Below, in pieces: positions 12,240 through 24,719 of a stretch of DNA of 64,000 nucleotides. The stretch comes from Sycobia sp. Sy_11. Its lineage: Eukaryota > Arthropoda > Insecta > Hymenoptera > Epichrysomallidae. Each line of letters opens with the position of its first letter. Positions within the stretch are counted from its first letter, which is position 1. Under the pieces are notes generated by a model, which saw only the letters and a program-made list of their open reading frames with translations, had not been told where the DNA came from and searched no databases. The translations under genes were made by a program, and so were the position numbers. The DNA is taken from positions 142,001 through 206,000 of the forward strand of contig JACCIC010000284.1 in assembly GCA_018907035.1 (NCBI GenBank). Direction: 5' to 3'.

Positions 12240-12850
12240 CTTCGTTGTATCTTGACTTGTTTTGAGCCTTGAGTTTCCTGGAGGAACACTAGCTCGGGAA
12301 TATTTTATCAAACTATTAAACGAAAATAACAGATATATTTGTCTGTAATTCCTGTGTAATTCTTATGCTCAATTAGAGAAACTTGAGTCCAAAGGCATTT
12401 CTTGAATAGAGTTTACTCTTCTTTTGCAAGGGAACCTGAATTCACCTCGGCCTACCAATTTATTTCCCTAATACTCAGAAATATGTATATATATATATGT
12501 GCAATCAAAAGAAGCATATACAGTTCTACCACTTAGGAGCACCAGTCACTTCCCCGGATAAAATGGAAACAGCCAGAGAGGCGAGAGAGATTGAAATAAT
12601 AATTTAAAATAAAAATAATTTTTATTGCTTACTTTTTATTTCTTTGTAGTTGTCGAACACACACATACACAGAGAGATGCTGATGCTACGTCCTTCTTGA
12701 CTGATTCCGGGAGATTCCTCGAGACTGCTCGAGACTGCTCGAGACTGCTCCGGGAGACTGCTCGATTTTATGGAAAATTCGGGGCTTTATAGACCTGTTC
12801 TATCACTATCAAAAATCCCTCTCTCAACTTCTCAATTTTATAACAACACC
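12240..12850 (-). repeat. LTR-like element, copy 1
   Basis: Read on the minus strand, this has TATAAAGCCCC (12781-12791 on +), then a run of 10-bp GAGCAGTCTC repeats (12717-12765), a (CA)n/AATAAA stretch, then CCGGGGAAGTGACTG and CCCGAGCTAGTG followed by CTCCAGGAAACTC. The same elements in the same order occur on the plus strand at 57440-58060. TATA box, transcription-start-like repeats and polyadenylation-like signals suggest a solo LTR or promoter-bearing non-autonomous retroelement. No terminal TG..CA or target duplication was identified. Confidence 0.5.
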
Positions 12851-13754
12851 TTCCAAGAGCAATATCGTTAAGCTAAGTAGAATTCTGGAAAAAATCAGCC
12901 TCCAGCGCAGGAGCATGCCGTACTTATAGTTCTCAGTGTCCAAACTTGATTACGCATAGAAAACTAAGGCATAAAAGGCCAGTCCTTATCCGTAGTATTA
13001 GAACTGTATTGACATTTCGTTGTCTGCTTCAATAAGGCAAAACTGAATGCCAGTTCCCAGACATATAAGACTTGAAAATTACTATTATAATGTAAGCGAC
13101 GCGAACACAATATAATTGCAAGATTTGTGTAAAAAAGCAATATACTGTGATCTAAAATTTTTGATATGAAAGTGTTATAAGATTTTTTTCTCAATACGTC
13201 ATATTATTCTGATTCGTCAAGTTTTTTGAGAAAATAGAAGCACAGTATGAATTTTCTTCACAATTTTTATGTTTAAATCAATTAATTAAACTTCACTTGA
13301 ACATCAAACTTATCAAATCAATAAATTTTACATCAAGTGATGGATTAAAGTAAAATAAGGAAATAGCAAGAAATAGAAATCGAAAATATGGACAATATAG
13401 AAAAGAAGTGAAAAATCTAATTGGTGTAGCGAACCATCAAATTAATAGTAAGTAATTGTGTAGTTATTGCTGTGATAAGTTTAAAATGAGAAAATCAGCA
13501 TTTGATCATTTAAATGCTTCTTCCAATAGTACAGTCGAATTATGCATTGTTCAAACATTTTTGTACCATACCATTGCATAACACGATAACGGATATTTAC
13601 ATTCTACACAAAATTTATTTCATATTTGACCTTTTTCGAATATTTATGTTTTTTTTAGAAAATTGTTAAAGTATTAAGAGAAATTGGAAATTAAACATTA
13701 CCTCGATCAAAAAATTCCAAATATATACAGTCCATCCGTTTTCAATGAAGAGAT
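12851..13754. other. Non-coding, AT-rich
   Basis: No convincing coding similarity. A minus-strand frame at 12964-13194 was not recognised. Confidence 0.3.
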
Positions 13755-14575
13755 TGTTCATAATGCGCGAATCTTTTTGAAATGCATATAGGCCACGGAG
13801 GATAGAATGCATGCAAAAGATGCACTGATAGAGAAATAATGATAAATAATAGAACGATTTAACCGAATGCACATGCAAGAAAAAAAACTGACAAATCTTT
13901 TCGTGATGAGACTGGTTTAGAACACGATCAAGTATGTTCTCCTTTATATGACATTGAACCAAAATTTAATATGATCAATTGTTGTATATTAGATTACGTG
14001 CATTTAACATGTAATGGAATAATGCTAGAATTACTACGGGAGTTTTTGATTCAGGGCAATCGCAATATATGGCTATCTTTAGGAAAAAGAATGGAAATGA
14101 ACAGAAAATTGGTTTTTGTAAAGAAATGTATACCAATTGAATTTTAAAGAAAGCCTCGCTATGCAACATCTGCGAACAAATGGAAGGCGACAGAATTAAG
14201 ATTATTTTTATTGTATATTGGACCGATTGTGTTGAAAAAAATATTACCCATTGATTTGTATAAACATTTTTTCTTTCTGCTTTTCGAATTTTATGCAGCA
14301 AAGAATTTTTATAAAAATCATCACTAGCAAAATCTTATTTAACTAAATTTGTTTTGGTAATGTCCCTTTTATATGGTCGACAGACGTTAATAATGAATAT
14401 ACATAATGTATTACATATAGTAGATGACGTACATATGAAGTGTAATTTAAGTTATTTTAATTCATTTCCTGTTGAAAATTATTTAAGTAGGCTACAGAAA
14501 CTTGTCAGAACACCAAATACGTAACTTGTCAAAGTATGCCGCTGCTTGAAAGAACAAACAATGTACTTAAGTAAA
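13755..14575 (+). pseudogene. TNP2-like transposase, copy 4, divergent
   Basis: Found only by reading through many shifts. ARIFLKCI near 13765 and NACKRCTDRE near 13805-13840 match the ARA(Y/F)IKCI and G-C-x2-C motifs of the other copies. RKKTDKSFRDETGLEHD (13875-13925) matches the D-E-x-FRSFERN-x-HH block. It continues with SPLYDIEPKFNMINCCILDY and VHLTCNGIMLELL to about 14055, then ANKWKATELRLFLLY and GPIVLKKILPIDLYKHF (14180-14270), and finally MNIHNVLHIVDDVHMKCNL and PVENYLSRLQKLV (14395-14505). It is more diverged from copies 1-3 than they are from each other, so it is an older insertion or a different subfamily. Residues before the ARA motif were not found. Confidence 0.6.
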
Positions 14576-15295
14576 AAACTATAAATTTAGAATCTTTTGC
14601 GTTAATTCTGCCGAGTGTAACAAAAATAAAAATAAATTCTTTTACATTAACCAACCGACGCCTTAATAACTGTATTATTAGAAATATTAAAGAAATATTA
14701 ATTAAAAATATATTTCACAGACAAGATAAGATTAATTTTAAAATATCGGATATAGTTTTAAAAAAAGTAGGAAATGCATTGAATTATCTAATGCGATCTT
14801 AGAATTTAAATACATGTGAGGTAGTAAAAATAAAAATAAAATAATTCCTGCTGATTCTCTAGAAAACAAATCATTATTTTTGTCTTAATTTTTCACTAAA
14901 TAATAATTTCAAATATTTGGTTATACCTTTTCTTCATGAAAAATAATAAAATATATTACAATTATAATTTTGTAATTATTTAGTATAAATGTATAGCTAT
15001 TCTTCAGAAATCAATAACTAAATATGAGCACCGCGTCGTTTAATTTAATCCGCTACACCCATTAGCCAATCCGTAAGATAAGAAGTAACGCACAAGCACT
15101 ATTTTTATAACAGCCTATGCGCGCACTATTCATCGTTCTTCTTTTGTCAAATCTCTGTTGTCTTTGTGTATAGATATATCAAAGATAAAACATCGACGCC
15201 GGATAAATTATTCAAAATTTCTTGAGTTATTAACATTATTGGAACCCTATTAATAGTAATATTAAATACAAAGAAAATATATCTAAACAAGCACA
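14576..15295. other. Non-coding; possible untranslated first exon of gene A
   Basis: Mostly AT-rich. Around 15110-15296 the sequence is GC-richer and ends in ACAA|GTAAGTAT at 15296/15297, a good splice donor, about 130 bp before the coding similarity of gene A begins. It could be a 5' untranslated exon. This is inference from position only. Confidence 0.3.
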
Positions 15296-15419
15296 AGTAA
15301 GTATAGATTTACTTAATGCAAAAAATATACATCTATTAATTTAACGAGAAATACTACCATATATAATCGTATTGTATAATATTAGATTGTATTGTAGATC
15401 GACATGGATACGAATAGCG

Positions 15420-16650
15420 TAAAAATTATTAAAAATACAAATATCTGATTTGTGAATTTAGCAATTATTTGAATAAAGATGGGAAATGCGGTGTGGATAT
15501 TATTCCAGCTACCTGGATTCAATATAATAAAATTGAAAGAACATCTGAAACCCTTTATCCAAATCCACCATACACTAAAAAAGATTTTGCTCAACTTAAT
15601 TCAATAGTGAAATCGTGTGTGTCTCAATTGGAAAATTGGTCCGCATGCCAAATCATAATAAAACGAGGAGCAGGTAATAGATTTTATTATGATTTCAATC
15701 TTGTTATTCTGCATAAACATGGTAAAAATTGTAAAATTCCTTTGTAAATGAGATATCAAAATATATACCCAGATCAAAATATACACGCAGGTACATACGC
15801 GCGCTCACGCATCTATATATAGTTATAGATTTTATATTCATAAATTTTAATTTATTAATATTTATTTATTTAGACATATAAAACAGCTGAAAATACTTTT
15901 CAAATTAAAAAATCAACCATATGCATTTATAACCGACATGGATCATGACGATGAAGAAAAAGAAAATAATACAGTGTCACATTTTCGTGAGGTTGATTTA
16001 GATTCTATTTTAAATATATAACAAAATGACGATGATTTCGAATCTTTTTCCGATTCATGGAATGATGTAAAAACTACAAAAGAAAAAAAATTTAAATAGT
16101 AGCTATGAAAAGCAGTAAATTTCTAGTAAATGTTAAATTTTAATTTTTTTTACATATTTATATTTCTTTAGAAACGTTTTAATTAAAATAAATTAATTTT
16201 TTCGTAGCAAACTCATCCAAAAAAAATTTCAAATCACATCAAAAAGAAAAATGTTCGCAGAGAATCAAATCGAAAGAAGGCTAAGCAGTATAAAAGAAAG
16301 TAAGAATCACTCTTGCAATTATCTTCAACTTTTATTTATTATTTACATATAAAAGTTTTCTTTATTTTCAGGAAGCCCTGGAAGTATTAAAAACAAATGT
16401 AATAAAACAGATAATGAGTTTCAGTTCACGCAAGATGATGATTTTTTAAGTAAGTATAATTTAATAAACACACACATCATCATCATCACTATTTTACATT
16501 AATAATATATATCAATTAATTTCTAGGTTATGCTGATGAAACCGCAGCAGAAATTTTGCCAGTGCAAGAGTCTATTTCTTTTGAAAATACAATACCAGTA
16601 CATATTGTCAATATTAACCATCAAATGAAGTCACAAAATGTTTCTAAGAA
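15420..16650 (+). pseudogene. DUF4806-type gene A, N-terminal exons
   Basis: Five exon-like blocks with recognisable splice sites. Exon 1 (about 15420-15673, donor CAG|GTAATA) encodes YLICEFSNYLNKDG, VDIIPATWIQYN, PPYTKKDF and ENWSACQIIIKRGA, the N-terminal module found in ant DUF4806 proteins (VxEF..VDIVPxxW..NW). Exon 2 starts after TTTAG at 15874 with TYKTAENTFQIKK and an acidic continuation. Exons 3 (16208-16299), 4 (16372-16449) and 5 (16527-16650) each have AG/GTAAG boundaries. Stops and shifts in exons 1 and 2 make it a pseudogene. The missing 3' exons may be those of gene C at 22.35-24.19 kb, separated by transposon insertions. Function of the intact family is unknown; DUF4806 attribution is from memory of the family pattern. 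Confidence 0.55.
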
Positions 16651-16842
16651 GTAAGATGTTAAAACTAAAAGTTATTGCTTCTACAAGTAATTATAATATT
16701 TGTATCATACTGCTATAATTAATTGAAAAGGAACGCTTCTATCATTTGGAGCTGATATAAGGAAATTATTTTACTTGAATACAGTAAAAAATTTGATAAC
16801 ATTCGTTAACTAAAGAATTATATAACAGTAAAGGAAAATGCA

Positions 16843-17035
16843 TAGATTCTGGTAGAAATCTGAACATTTTTAATAGGTTGGAAAGTAGTTTATAGATAGT
16901 TTAAATATAAGTATTTATACTGCGTAGAAAATTTTTTTGAATAAAAAATAATGAATAGTGTAAATATATTAATAAATAGGTATAAACTAGTTTAAAAATT
17001 TTTTAAATCGTAGCCTTGTTTGTGGTTAGTAATTA
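16843..17035 (+). repeat. Short interspersed repeat, CCCTGGTA family, copy 1
   Basis: Starts near CTGGTAGAAATCTGAAC and ends near CCTTGTTTGTGGTTAGTAA. Two better-matching copies are at 47645-47868 and 54084-54345. No terminal inverted repeat or coding capacity was seen; it is probably a small non-autonomous element. Confidence 0.6.
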
Positions 17036-17767
17036 TGATTTGAAAATATTATGACGTGATTTGAATATAAGTTTTTAGTTTTTAAACTAAATATCATTCT
17101 TTTTCAAGTCAAATATAATTCTTAGATATTAATTTAATAAGTCTAATTGAATAATTAAGTAGTATTGATAAAGTAAATAATTAACTTGTAATACCTAATT
17201 TTTAATATGTAATAAAATAATATACATTATGCATATATTTTTAAGTTGTATCTTAATATATTTTTATTTAATTATTTATTTATTAATATACTAAACAATA
17301 TGTAATATTTTATTTTAAAAAATGTAACAATCATTTTTCCTGTAAAAAGAAAACTATAATAAATATCACTGCCTGATCTACGATTTTTTTCTTCTTATTC
17401 AAAAATAGCTTGTTTATCATGTATCACGTATCTTTATAACCTTAACATAAGTAGTCAGCTGAACACGTTCAAACGTGGCGGGAGGCTTCAATACGATTAA
17501 TTTATTTGAAAGATATTTTTTGTATTTAATATATTTGTGAATGCAGAAATGGTGTACTTTAGAAACCTATTTATTAAGAAAAATATATAGAAGCTTTTAA
17601 ATACCTATACGGTCTTGTGTGAACTTGGGATAGTAGTAAGTCTAAGACAGTTTATGTGAATCGTTCGACTTCAACACGTAGATTCTTTCGAAACATTTTC
17701 AGAAAACCAGATTTCATTGTTGTTATTTTTTTTTCTTAAGTCATATTTATTGCGTGTTTTACGAATT

Positions 17768-19553
17768 ATGAATTTCTCAGCAAAACGCGTCAGAAAACTT
17801 TATTTCTGCTAGTGAAGAATTTTACTAGTGAAAATACTGATACTGAGGAAAATAATAGAAATAATGATTCTGAACAGAATGTGGATGAAGAGGAACCGGA
17901 AATAAAGGAATCAAGAGAATGGGCAATTCCAACAAGGATACCTAGTAAAGATTTAGATTCTCTTCTAGGTATTTCAAGAAAAAGACCTTTATTGAACGTA
18001 CCTGCAATCATTCAAAACTTTATTGCACACAACGGCTTCTAAGTGGGTGGTGATAACTATTGAAGTTGAACACAACAATGACAGTGAATTGACTTATTTA
18101 GGAATTCAGAGAGGACTAGAGACTTGTGTCAACCCTGAAATACATGAAGAAGGTATATTACTACTAGATTTTAATAAAGATGGAGTAAACTTAAGAAAGG
18201 CCACTAAAAAATCTATGTAGCCAATTTGATATCGAATTTATTATGCTCCTATGCCATATATTTACCACGCTTTCCCTGTAACAGTATTTTATAGACAGGG
18301 CAAACCTAAAGATTTATTAAAATATCTGTCTCAGTTCATAAACGAATTAAATTTATTAAAGGGCATACTAGTTTTTCTGGGTGTAAAAGATGTAGTTCTA
18401 TGGAATCTAAGTATGAAAATACAACTGTTTATCTGTCTATTGGCGGTGAAAGAACTGATAAAGATTTTAGATCATTTGAAAGAAACAATCATCATATAAG
18501 TGTATCTCCTTTGGTTCCTTTAGAACCTCAAATTAATTTTATTAATCAATTTGTACTTGATTCTATGTATTGCTTATATTTGGGAGTAATGCGAAGAACG
18601 ATAGAATTTTGGATTTTAGGAAGCAAGCTACATGTAAGATTAAGTCATCTGCAAAAATCAGAATTGAATCGAAGAACCAAAATTATAAAAGAAGACATTC
18701 CTGAAGAATTCCAACGAAAAATGCCAGAATTTAGTGATTGGGATAAATACAAGACTGTGGAACTAAAATTTGTTTTTGTTATACTATGGGACTGTAGTCT
18801 TAAAAAAGATTTTGCAAATTGATGTTTACGAACACTTTCTATTACTTCGCACAGCATGCAGGATGCTGAAAAGTAAAACTGCAATAAACTACGTGGACGT
18901 GGCAAAAAATTATTTAAAAAAATATGTTAGTAAATCAATTGATATGTATGGTCAAAATTTTGTATCTCTTAATGTACATAATCTAAATCTTATAACAGAT
19001 GACGTAAAATATATGCAGTGTAATTTAAATGACATATCTGCCTTTTCAGTTGAAAATGAATTAGGAAAAATTAAAAATATATTATTATCACCACATAGGA
19101 CAGTTGCACAATATTGCCATAGAATATACGAGCAGCGAGAATTTCGTGACAATCAAGCACAATTGCCTGAAACTGATTATTTTAAAGGAGAATATTAGTG
19201 GAATCATTAAAAAAATTTATTTTAAAGAACAATATTTTTCTAGCGAGCATCCAGATAATATTGCTTTGCCGAATGATGAAAAAGTAGTAAATATATATAA
19301 AAATTTTAAAGCGAACGAGTAAGTAAACATTGAAATCCAGATTCATAAAATATTAAAACCACTATATAGTACTCCATGTGATTCAACAGTATTAAATTGT
19401 TTTGAAATATTTCATAAACCAGGTGATAAAAAAACTTGTTCTATTAATAATATAAAAAAGAAACTTGTGCAAATTTCAATTAACTATGCAGAACAAGACA
19501 AAAAAGTTTTTGTTTTCCCACTGTTGCAATATAAACTTTTTCAACAGAAATGA
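17768..19553 (+). pseudogene. TNP2-like transposase, copy 2, internally deleted
   Basis: Homology to copy 1 begins in the 5' non-coding DNA at about 17500. The start ATG is at 17768 (MNFSAKRVRK), with an early stop at 17808. Motifs: acidic stretch; REWAIPTRIPSKDLDSLLG (17917-17975); TIEVEHNNDSELTYLG (18056-18105); DGVNLRKA; FPVTVFYRQGKPKDLLKYLS (18270-18332). About 110 bp that should encode the D-x-PARA motif is lost at 18360. Then FLGVKDVV, FRSFERNNHH near 18470, LDSMYCLYLGVMRRT (18558-18602), ELNRRTKI, FLLLRTACRMLKSK (18836-18876), VHNLNLITDDVKYMQCNLND, NELGKIKN and a C-terminal VFPLLQYK ending at 19553. At least five frameshifts or stops. Shares high similarity with copies 1 and 3, so these are recent relatives. 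Confidence 0.65.
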
Positions 19554-20429
19554 TAAAATAATCAGCACGTTTCAACTCAAAGGAGACAGTATTTTGTTCC
19601 TGAAAAAAAACTTCATTTAAAGCAAATGTTCATGAAAAGAAAATAATTAATTAACTGTTTATAAATAGAATAAAAGAAACAAATAATATGATTAATAGAT
19701 AGGAAATTACGAGATAAAAACAAATAAAACTAGTGATTCTAAATACTTACTCTACAATACATTTTACGTTGAGCTCAGTCAATAACACACCGCATTAATA
19801 TGACAATCAGCAACATATAGTCCAGGTGATATATGATAAAAACATAAGATATTTTTGAGAAAAATTTGTAGAACTGAAACCAAATATAAATGTTACAATA
19901 CTTGTAGAATATAAGAAACATAATACATATTTGCTATTGTGATAAATATTTCTTATATTTGTGATCTTTATCAGCACAAATGCATGACTTTATATATCTA
20001 TATAAACTGTTATATCAGAACTATTAGCGTTATTAAAATATGATATGTCTGTTTCTAATATGATTTTCAGTTTCATATAACAACTTATATATAGCAAAAT
20101 ATTACTATAGATTCTAAATACTAAAGATTCTTGTTGTTTATTATTGTAATTTTCAGTTATTACTTACCATAAAATGTCTTTATATGAATAAACAATTTAT
20201 ATACTAAACTATATTTAGAAGAAGAAAAAAGGATAGTAAGGATACAGGGAATAAGTGGTTATCTATTAAAATAAAACACAAAATATGGCGAGTAAATAAT
20301 ACAAACAAAATTTACTCGGCGTAAAAACCCTCACTAATTTGAGGGAAAAGCCCAAGCAGGCTGAAAATTTATACCTTATTTATTACTATTATATAAATAG
20401 GCTTACACAAGAAAATTAATTTTTCGTTA
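19554..20429. other. Non-coding AT-rich
   Basis: No coding similarity recognised. A small GC-richer patch near 20270-20370 holds nothing identifiable. Confidence 0.3.
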
Positions 20430-21025
20430 TTTTCAAGTAGCCTGCAGGATTGTCCTTTGAGGATACATGAAACTATGCAGCGGAAGGCAATTCGGTCTGA
20501 ATGTATGATACCCAATTAACCACGAAGGTTTTTCAGAAGCGAGGATGTTTTCTTAGCCATGTCAAAACAATCTGACTATCGGACCATGCATACAACGGTA
20601 CTTTTTCCTGAAAATCTAACTTTTGCAAAAGAACAATTAGTTTTACCAAAAGCACCGCCCTGCATAACACCAAATTTGGGATGCTAATTGTCTTGACAGA
20701 GGCTGCTTTCGTTTTTGCAGCTAAAAGCGAGGTGCGAAACGTACCATCTCCCTCATCAATCCTGAGATAGACAGCAGCTGCATGTGCTCGTCAAGACGCG
20801 TCTGAAAACCCATGCAGTGATAAATTTTACCGGAAAATACCCTCACCCACCGATCAATAAATGCGTTAATTAATCGAGAGAATTACAATATTTGATCCAT
20901 CTTTCGCGCACAGCGATGGGAAGCTTCGAATCCCAATCACACTTCAAAATCCATTGATCTTGCTCAATCGTCCAATTGGAGGCATTCTGAATCGCCAAGA
21001 CGGAAAAAGGCTCGACAAACAAAAA
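20430..21025 (-). pseudogene. BEL/Pao retrotransposon pol fragment (RT end to RNase H)
   Basis: On the minus strand, in order: WILKCDWDSKLPIAVRERW (near 20965-20905), a connection region of Pao reverse transcriptase; HGFSDAS*RAHAAAVYLR (near 20815-20765), the RNase H entry motif with an in-frame stop where families usually have lysine or arginine; LLAAKTKAASVKTISIPNL (near 20725-20670); and LYAWSDSQIVLTWL (near 20590-20550), where the SDS motif holds a catalytic aspartate. Then LRKHPRF, NWVSYIQTELPS, and VSSKDNPAGY near 20450, matching the usual SKDNPAD end. Stops interrupt it at least three times. No LTRs, gag or integrase were found near it. Confidence 0.75.
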
Positions 21026-21528
21026 TCGCCAAGCTCAAAGAAACACGTCTAACGTTAGCGGCTGCCACTTAAAAAGTAAACAATGACTATTACTGAAAAT
21101 TTATCGTACTTTAGGGGCATGTGTACCAACATAATTAAAAAAGTTTTTATGCAGGCGAACTCTCCAAACCCGCGAAACTGAAAAATTCTCGTTAGTTTTT
21201 GAACACACCTTGTATGTATATATATAAAATATATAAAATTTTCTAAGAAAAAACATCATTTTATTCATATCAATATTTAGTTTTCCTTGCCAAAAAGAAA
21301 TTTTACTAGAATAAATAAATAATAATTTAATATCTTGAATATTTTTTGGGCAGACAAGAAGTAAATATTTATTTGAATTTATTAAACTTTTTCTTAGTAT
21401 AAAAACGCATATGGCATCTTTGTTTTCACAGTTGCAATTATGTATTTTTAACTATACAAACGTAATAAATAAATACATTATATGGCTTCTCACATTAAAA
21501 ATAATTTTTTGTATTTTTAAAAAGAAAG
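21026..21528. other. Non-coding; second copy of the 9.5-kb short repeat
   Basis: About 21238-21336 matches 9478-9573. Otherwise AT-rich without recognisable features. Confidence 0.4.
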
Positions 21529-21639
21529 ATGTCAAAGGTTATGACGGAAGAAATAAAAATATCCGACATTCATCCATATCATGTAATACAATTTGTAAAT
21601 GTCGGAAGGCAACCTAGAATTAAAAAAGTGGATGTAATA

Positions 21640-21870
21640 GTGTTGTAAATGTAAAAACAGCAAGTGTAAGTCCATGTGTATCATAAGTCAAGCCATAGTA
21701 GTGCCACCTATATGTTCTGAACTCTGCTCATATACCACGCGTGGCTCTACACTCTGCAGTTGCATCACGGCGCCCGTACCTCTGTATTAATAAACTACCT
21801 TCTATATTAATAAACTACTTTCATCAAGTAAACTGCGTAATCTTCAAGTAGCTACAGAGTGGTTACATTA
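21640..21870. repeat. Possible small solo LTR or short element
   Basis: Flanked by TAATA at 21635-21639 and 21871-21875, which would be a 5-bp target duplication. The interior is GC-richer, ends near GGTTACA, and has two AATAAACTAC words near 21789 and 21811 that could be polyadenylation signals. If the boundary is shifted by one base on the left and three on the right, the ends would be TGTTG..TTACA, as in Copia-type LTRs, but the TAATA match is then no longer adjacent. A 39-codon frame starting MSKVMTEEIKISDIHPYHV at 21529 runs into its left end and was not recognised. Confidence 0.3.
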
Positions 21871-22136
21871 TAATACAGTAAAAAAAATGTATGGTAAAGT
21901 ATCCACCACCACCCTACAATGCAGATACTTTATATTTATAGTTATCAGTACAATGAAAATTTAATCAACTTATCGGATTATGAGTACGATTGGATGCATT
22001 ATAATGTTATTATTAAAGAAAGAACAATGAATTAATCTAATTAATATGATTAATATCAATCTAATTATTTTAAAAAAATAATTAAAAACAGTAGTAAAAA
22101 ATTTGGATTTCCACGGAGCGTATTGTGATTAATGAG

Positions 22137-22156
22137 AGAGAGAGGGGGGGGGAGAG

Positions 22157-22190
<34 letters not shown>
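22137..22190. repeat. (GA)n microsatellite with a G-run
   Basis: Nearly pure GA/G tract of about 55 bp. It is flanked by AT-rich DNA. Confidence 0.9.
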
Positions 22191-22192
<2 letters not shown>

Positions 22193-22350
22193 GTACATCT
22201 GCCGCAAATATGTACCTTTCTCTGTATATAGTTTAAAAAATGACAGGCTTATTGCTATAGATGTAAACCCTTTTCTGTATTAAGTTAACCTTAATCTCTT
22301 TCTCTTGATTTTTTTGAACAACCTCCACTACTATTATAATTGTTTTTCAG

Positions 22351-22543
22351 AAAGTCTAAATGAAGCTTTTGCGAAATTAGAGATATTAAAAGAGAAAGAG
22401 ACGGTATTGACCTTCGAATCGGACGAGGATTCTGCAGAAGTAAAAAAGAGAACAGCTGATTTAATTCACAAATCCGAGCTAATGGCCATATCTAATTCGA
22501 TGAAGGACAAAATCTTGACAGGTAATTGATTACCCATGATTCC

Positions 22544-22604
<61 letters not shown>

Positions 22605-24187
22605 AGAAGATTTTTTTATAATATAAGTTAATAGGAATTCTATTTCGGTGAAGTGTAACAGAAAGTTATGACGGTTGCCCTTCTCGGGATGTCGGGGAAG
22701 ACAGTCGACGTTCAGAAGCTCGAAAAACCTTCCCCTTCTTTCTGCGTACGGGCTGATCGCGACCGTAGCAGCCCTACTCGTTGCCATCAGCGGCGGCATC
22801 ACCGCTACCTTTCGGTGTATATATATAAGTCGAGAAAATTAGAAATTAAGCAGATTTATACATTAGAGCGCGCGCGAGCTACACTTGTCCGGCACACGCG
22901 CCTTATAGCACTGCATTTTTTTCAATCACCTGACACCTTTATATTTTATATATATACATTTAGCTATTAGATTTTAATAAACATAGTTATAAAAATAAAT
23001 TACGTTTTGATTTTTTTTAATCTTACCTACAATATATATATAGTATATAATATATTATAGTACCAACATAAAGTAGTAAATGTATCTTGATACCAAAAAA
23101 AAGAAAATTCTTAAATAATGAAATAAATTTTATATCAAACGAATTTGAATTGGATGTACATCAAGAAGTACGAGCGAACGTTACTGTTAAAAGTAAGTAA
23201 ATTAAATTTTTAGTATTTATACTTCAATGATATCATTGGTAATAAATATAATAAATTACAGAACATCGAAAAATAGAACCTGTGCAAAAAGAAAATTATA
23301 TTAATGATAAACTCACAACTAGTAAGTCATTTAATTTGGTATTATGTCCTATAATTTTCGTATTTTTATATTTTTTTTATTCAGTTTTACATGAAGTGAA
23401 TGAGGTGCAAAATGAATTATATTTCATTAAAAATCAACTTCAACGAATTCAAGTTTTGCAAGAAAATTCTTCAAGTACTTCCTAAGAAGAATTTTGTGGT
23501 AATATTTCTCAAATCAATAAGAAATTTACTTATAACATACCATTTCAAACGGTAAATGAATCTGAAGCGTTCAATTATGCTTTAAAACACGATGAACCCT
23601 TAATTAAAGATGTGGTATTTTTTTGAATATAAATATAATATTATTTTATGTTTTCCAAGATATTTATTCTTTTTAGAATTCTGTTTGCAAAACTAGAAGT
23701 CTTGTGAACACGTGTTAAATGTTTTTAAGTAACAACATTGCAATGCAATATGTCGCCATAAAAAAAAATAAATTTATAATGAAAAATACAGAATTTTTTA
23801 ATAAAACCGAAGGTAAGAATAGAATGTTTTTCTTAAATTATAATATTTAGAGTTATATTTAAAATTCATACTTTTTTAGTAATCATTAAGCATAGCGGAA
23901 ATTGGATGGAATTAGAAACCAATGACAAGGAAATAACTACAGCATTAAGTAATGTTCTATGCAATGCAATATTATATTCTTTGCAAGGCAAATTTATAAA
24001 TTCTCAAAATGATAATGAAACAGTTGGTGATATCTATCATACTGTGCATCCAAAAATAATTCCAACAGGTACAATTAGCAATGGGGTTTCGAAAATCGAT
24101 CAAGGTAATCTTGGATTAGAGGACGCATCAGATTTAGATTCGATTTCCAGCAGCTTCGAAGAAAGCTACTTACAAAATCTTTCATAA
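22351..24187 (+). pseudogene. DUF4806-type gene C, 3' exons including the DUF4806 domain
   Basis: Six exon-like blocks. C1 22351-22521 (TTTTTCAG|..CTTGACAG|GTAATT) encodes ESLNEAFAKLEILKEKE. C2 is about 23061-23192. C3 is 23262-23321. C4 23385-23614 encodes a coiled-coil-like VLHEVNEVQNELYFIKNQL and then the DUF4806 start IPFQTVNESEAFNYALKHDE. C5 23677-23812 encodes RSLVNTC*MFLSNNIAMQYV. C6 23880-24187 is open to TAA. All six have good AG acceptors and the first five have GT donors. In-frame stops occur in C4 (23483-23485) and C5. The intron after C1 holds a (TA)n array and a GC-rich patch with TATATATATAAG near 22820. It probably is the 3' half of gene A. No function is known for the family. 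Confidence 0.55.
22546..22600. repeat. (TA)n microsatellite
   Basis: About 55 bp of uninterrupted TA, in the first intron of gene C. Confidence 0.95.
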
Positions 24188-24719
24188 TAATAATCATAAT
24201 TCCGATTAAATTATTATAGTTACTAAAGTAATTCTGTATTAAAATAATATAAAATTATAGAAATTCTTTAAAGTTATATTTTATAAGATATGTTTAGTGC
24301 TATAATGTTTTTATCATTTTGTTATAAATATATTGTTTGTTATCTATCTAAATCATGTTTTTTATCTTTAAGTTTATTGTATGTTTTATCTTGTAACTGT
24401 AAAATATTAAATATAAATATTTTAAATTTTCATAAGCATTTAACAAAATGCATTTTACATCAATAATAATAAGAATATTTAGTCACATCGTATGTCTATT
24501 GATAATAGAGCATGAATTTTTAAAACAATTATCCGTTATTTAAATAAATTAAATAAATTTATGCACGTGTATGCATGTGCGTGTACAGGTACATGTGCGA
24601 GGGGGGAGATTCTTAATAAAATATTATTTTCCGATTATCTTGGTAGTAACTACAAATAATATTAATAAAAACAATCTCTATTCAATTTTAAAAAATACTT
24701 CAGTCTAAATGGCTAGAAC

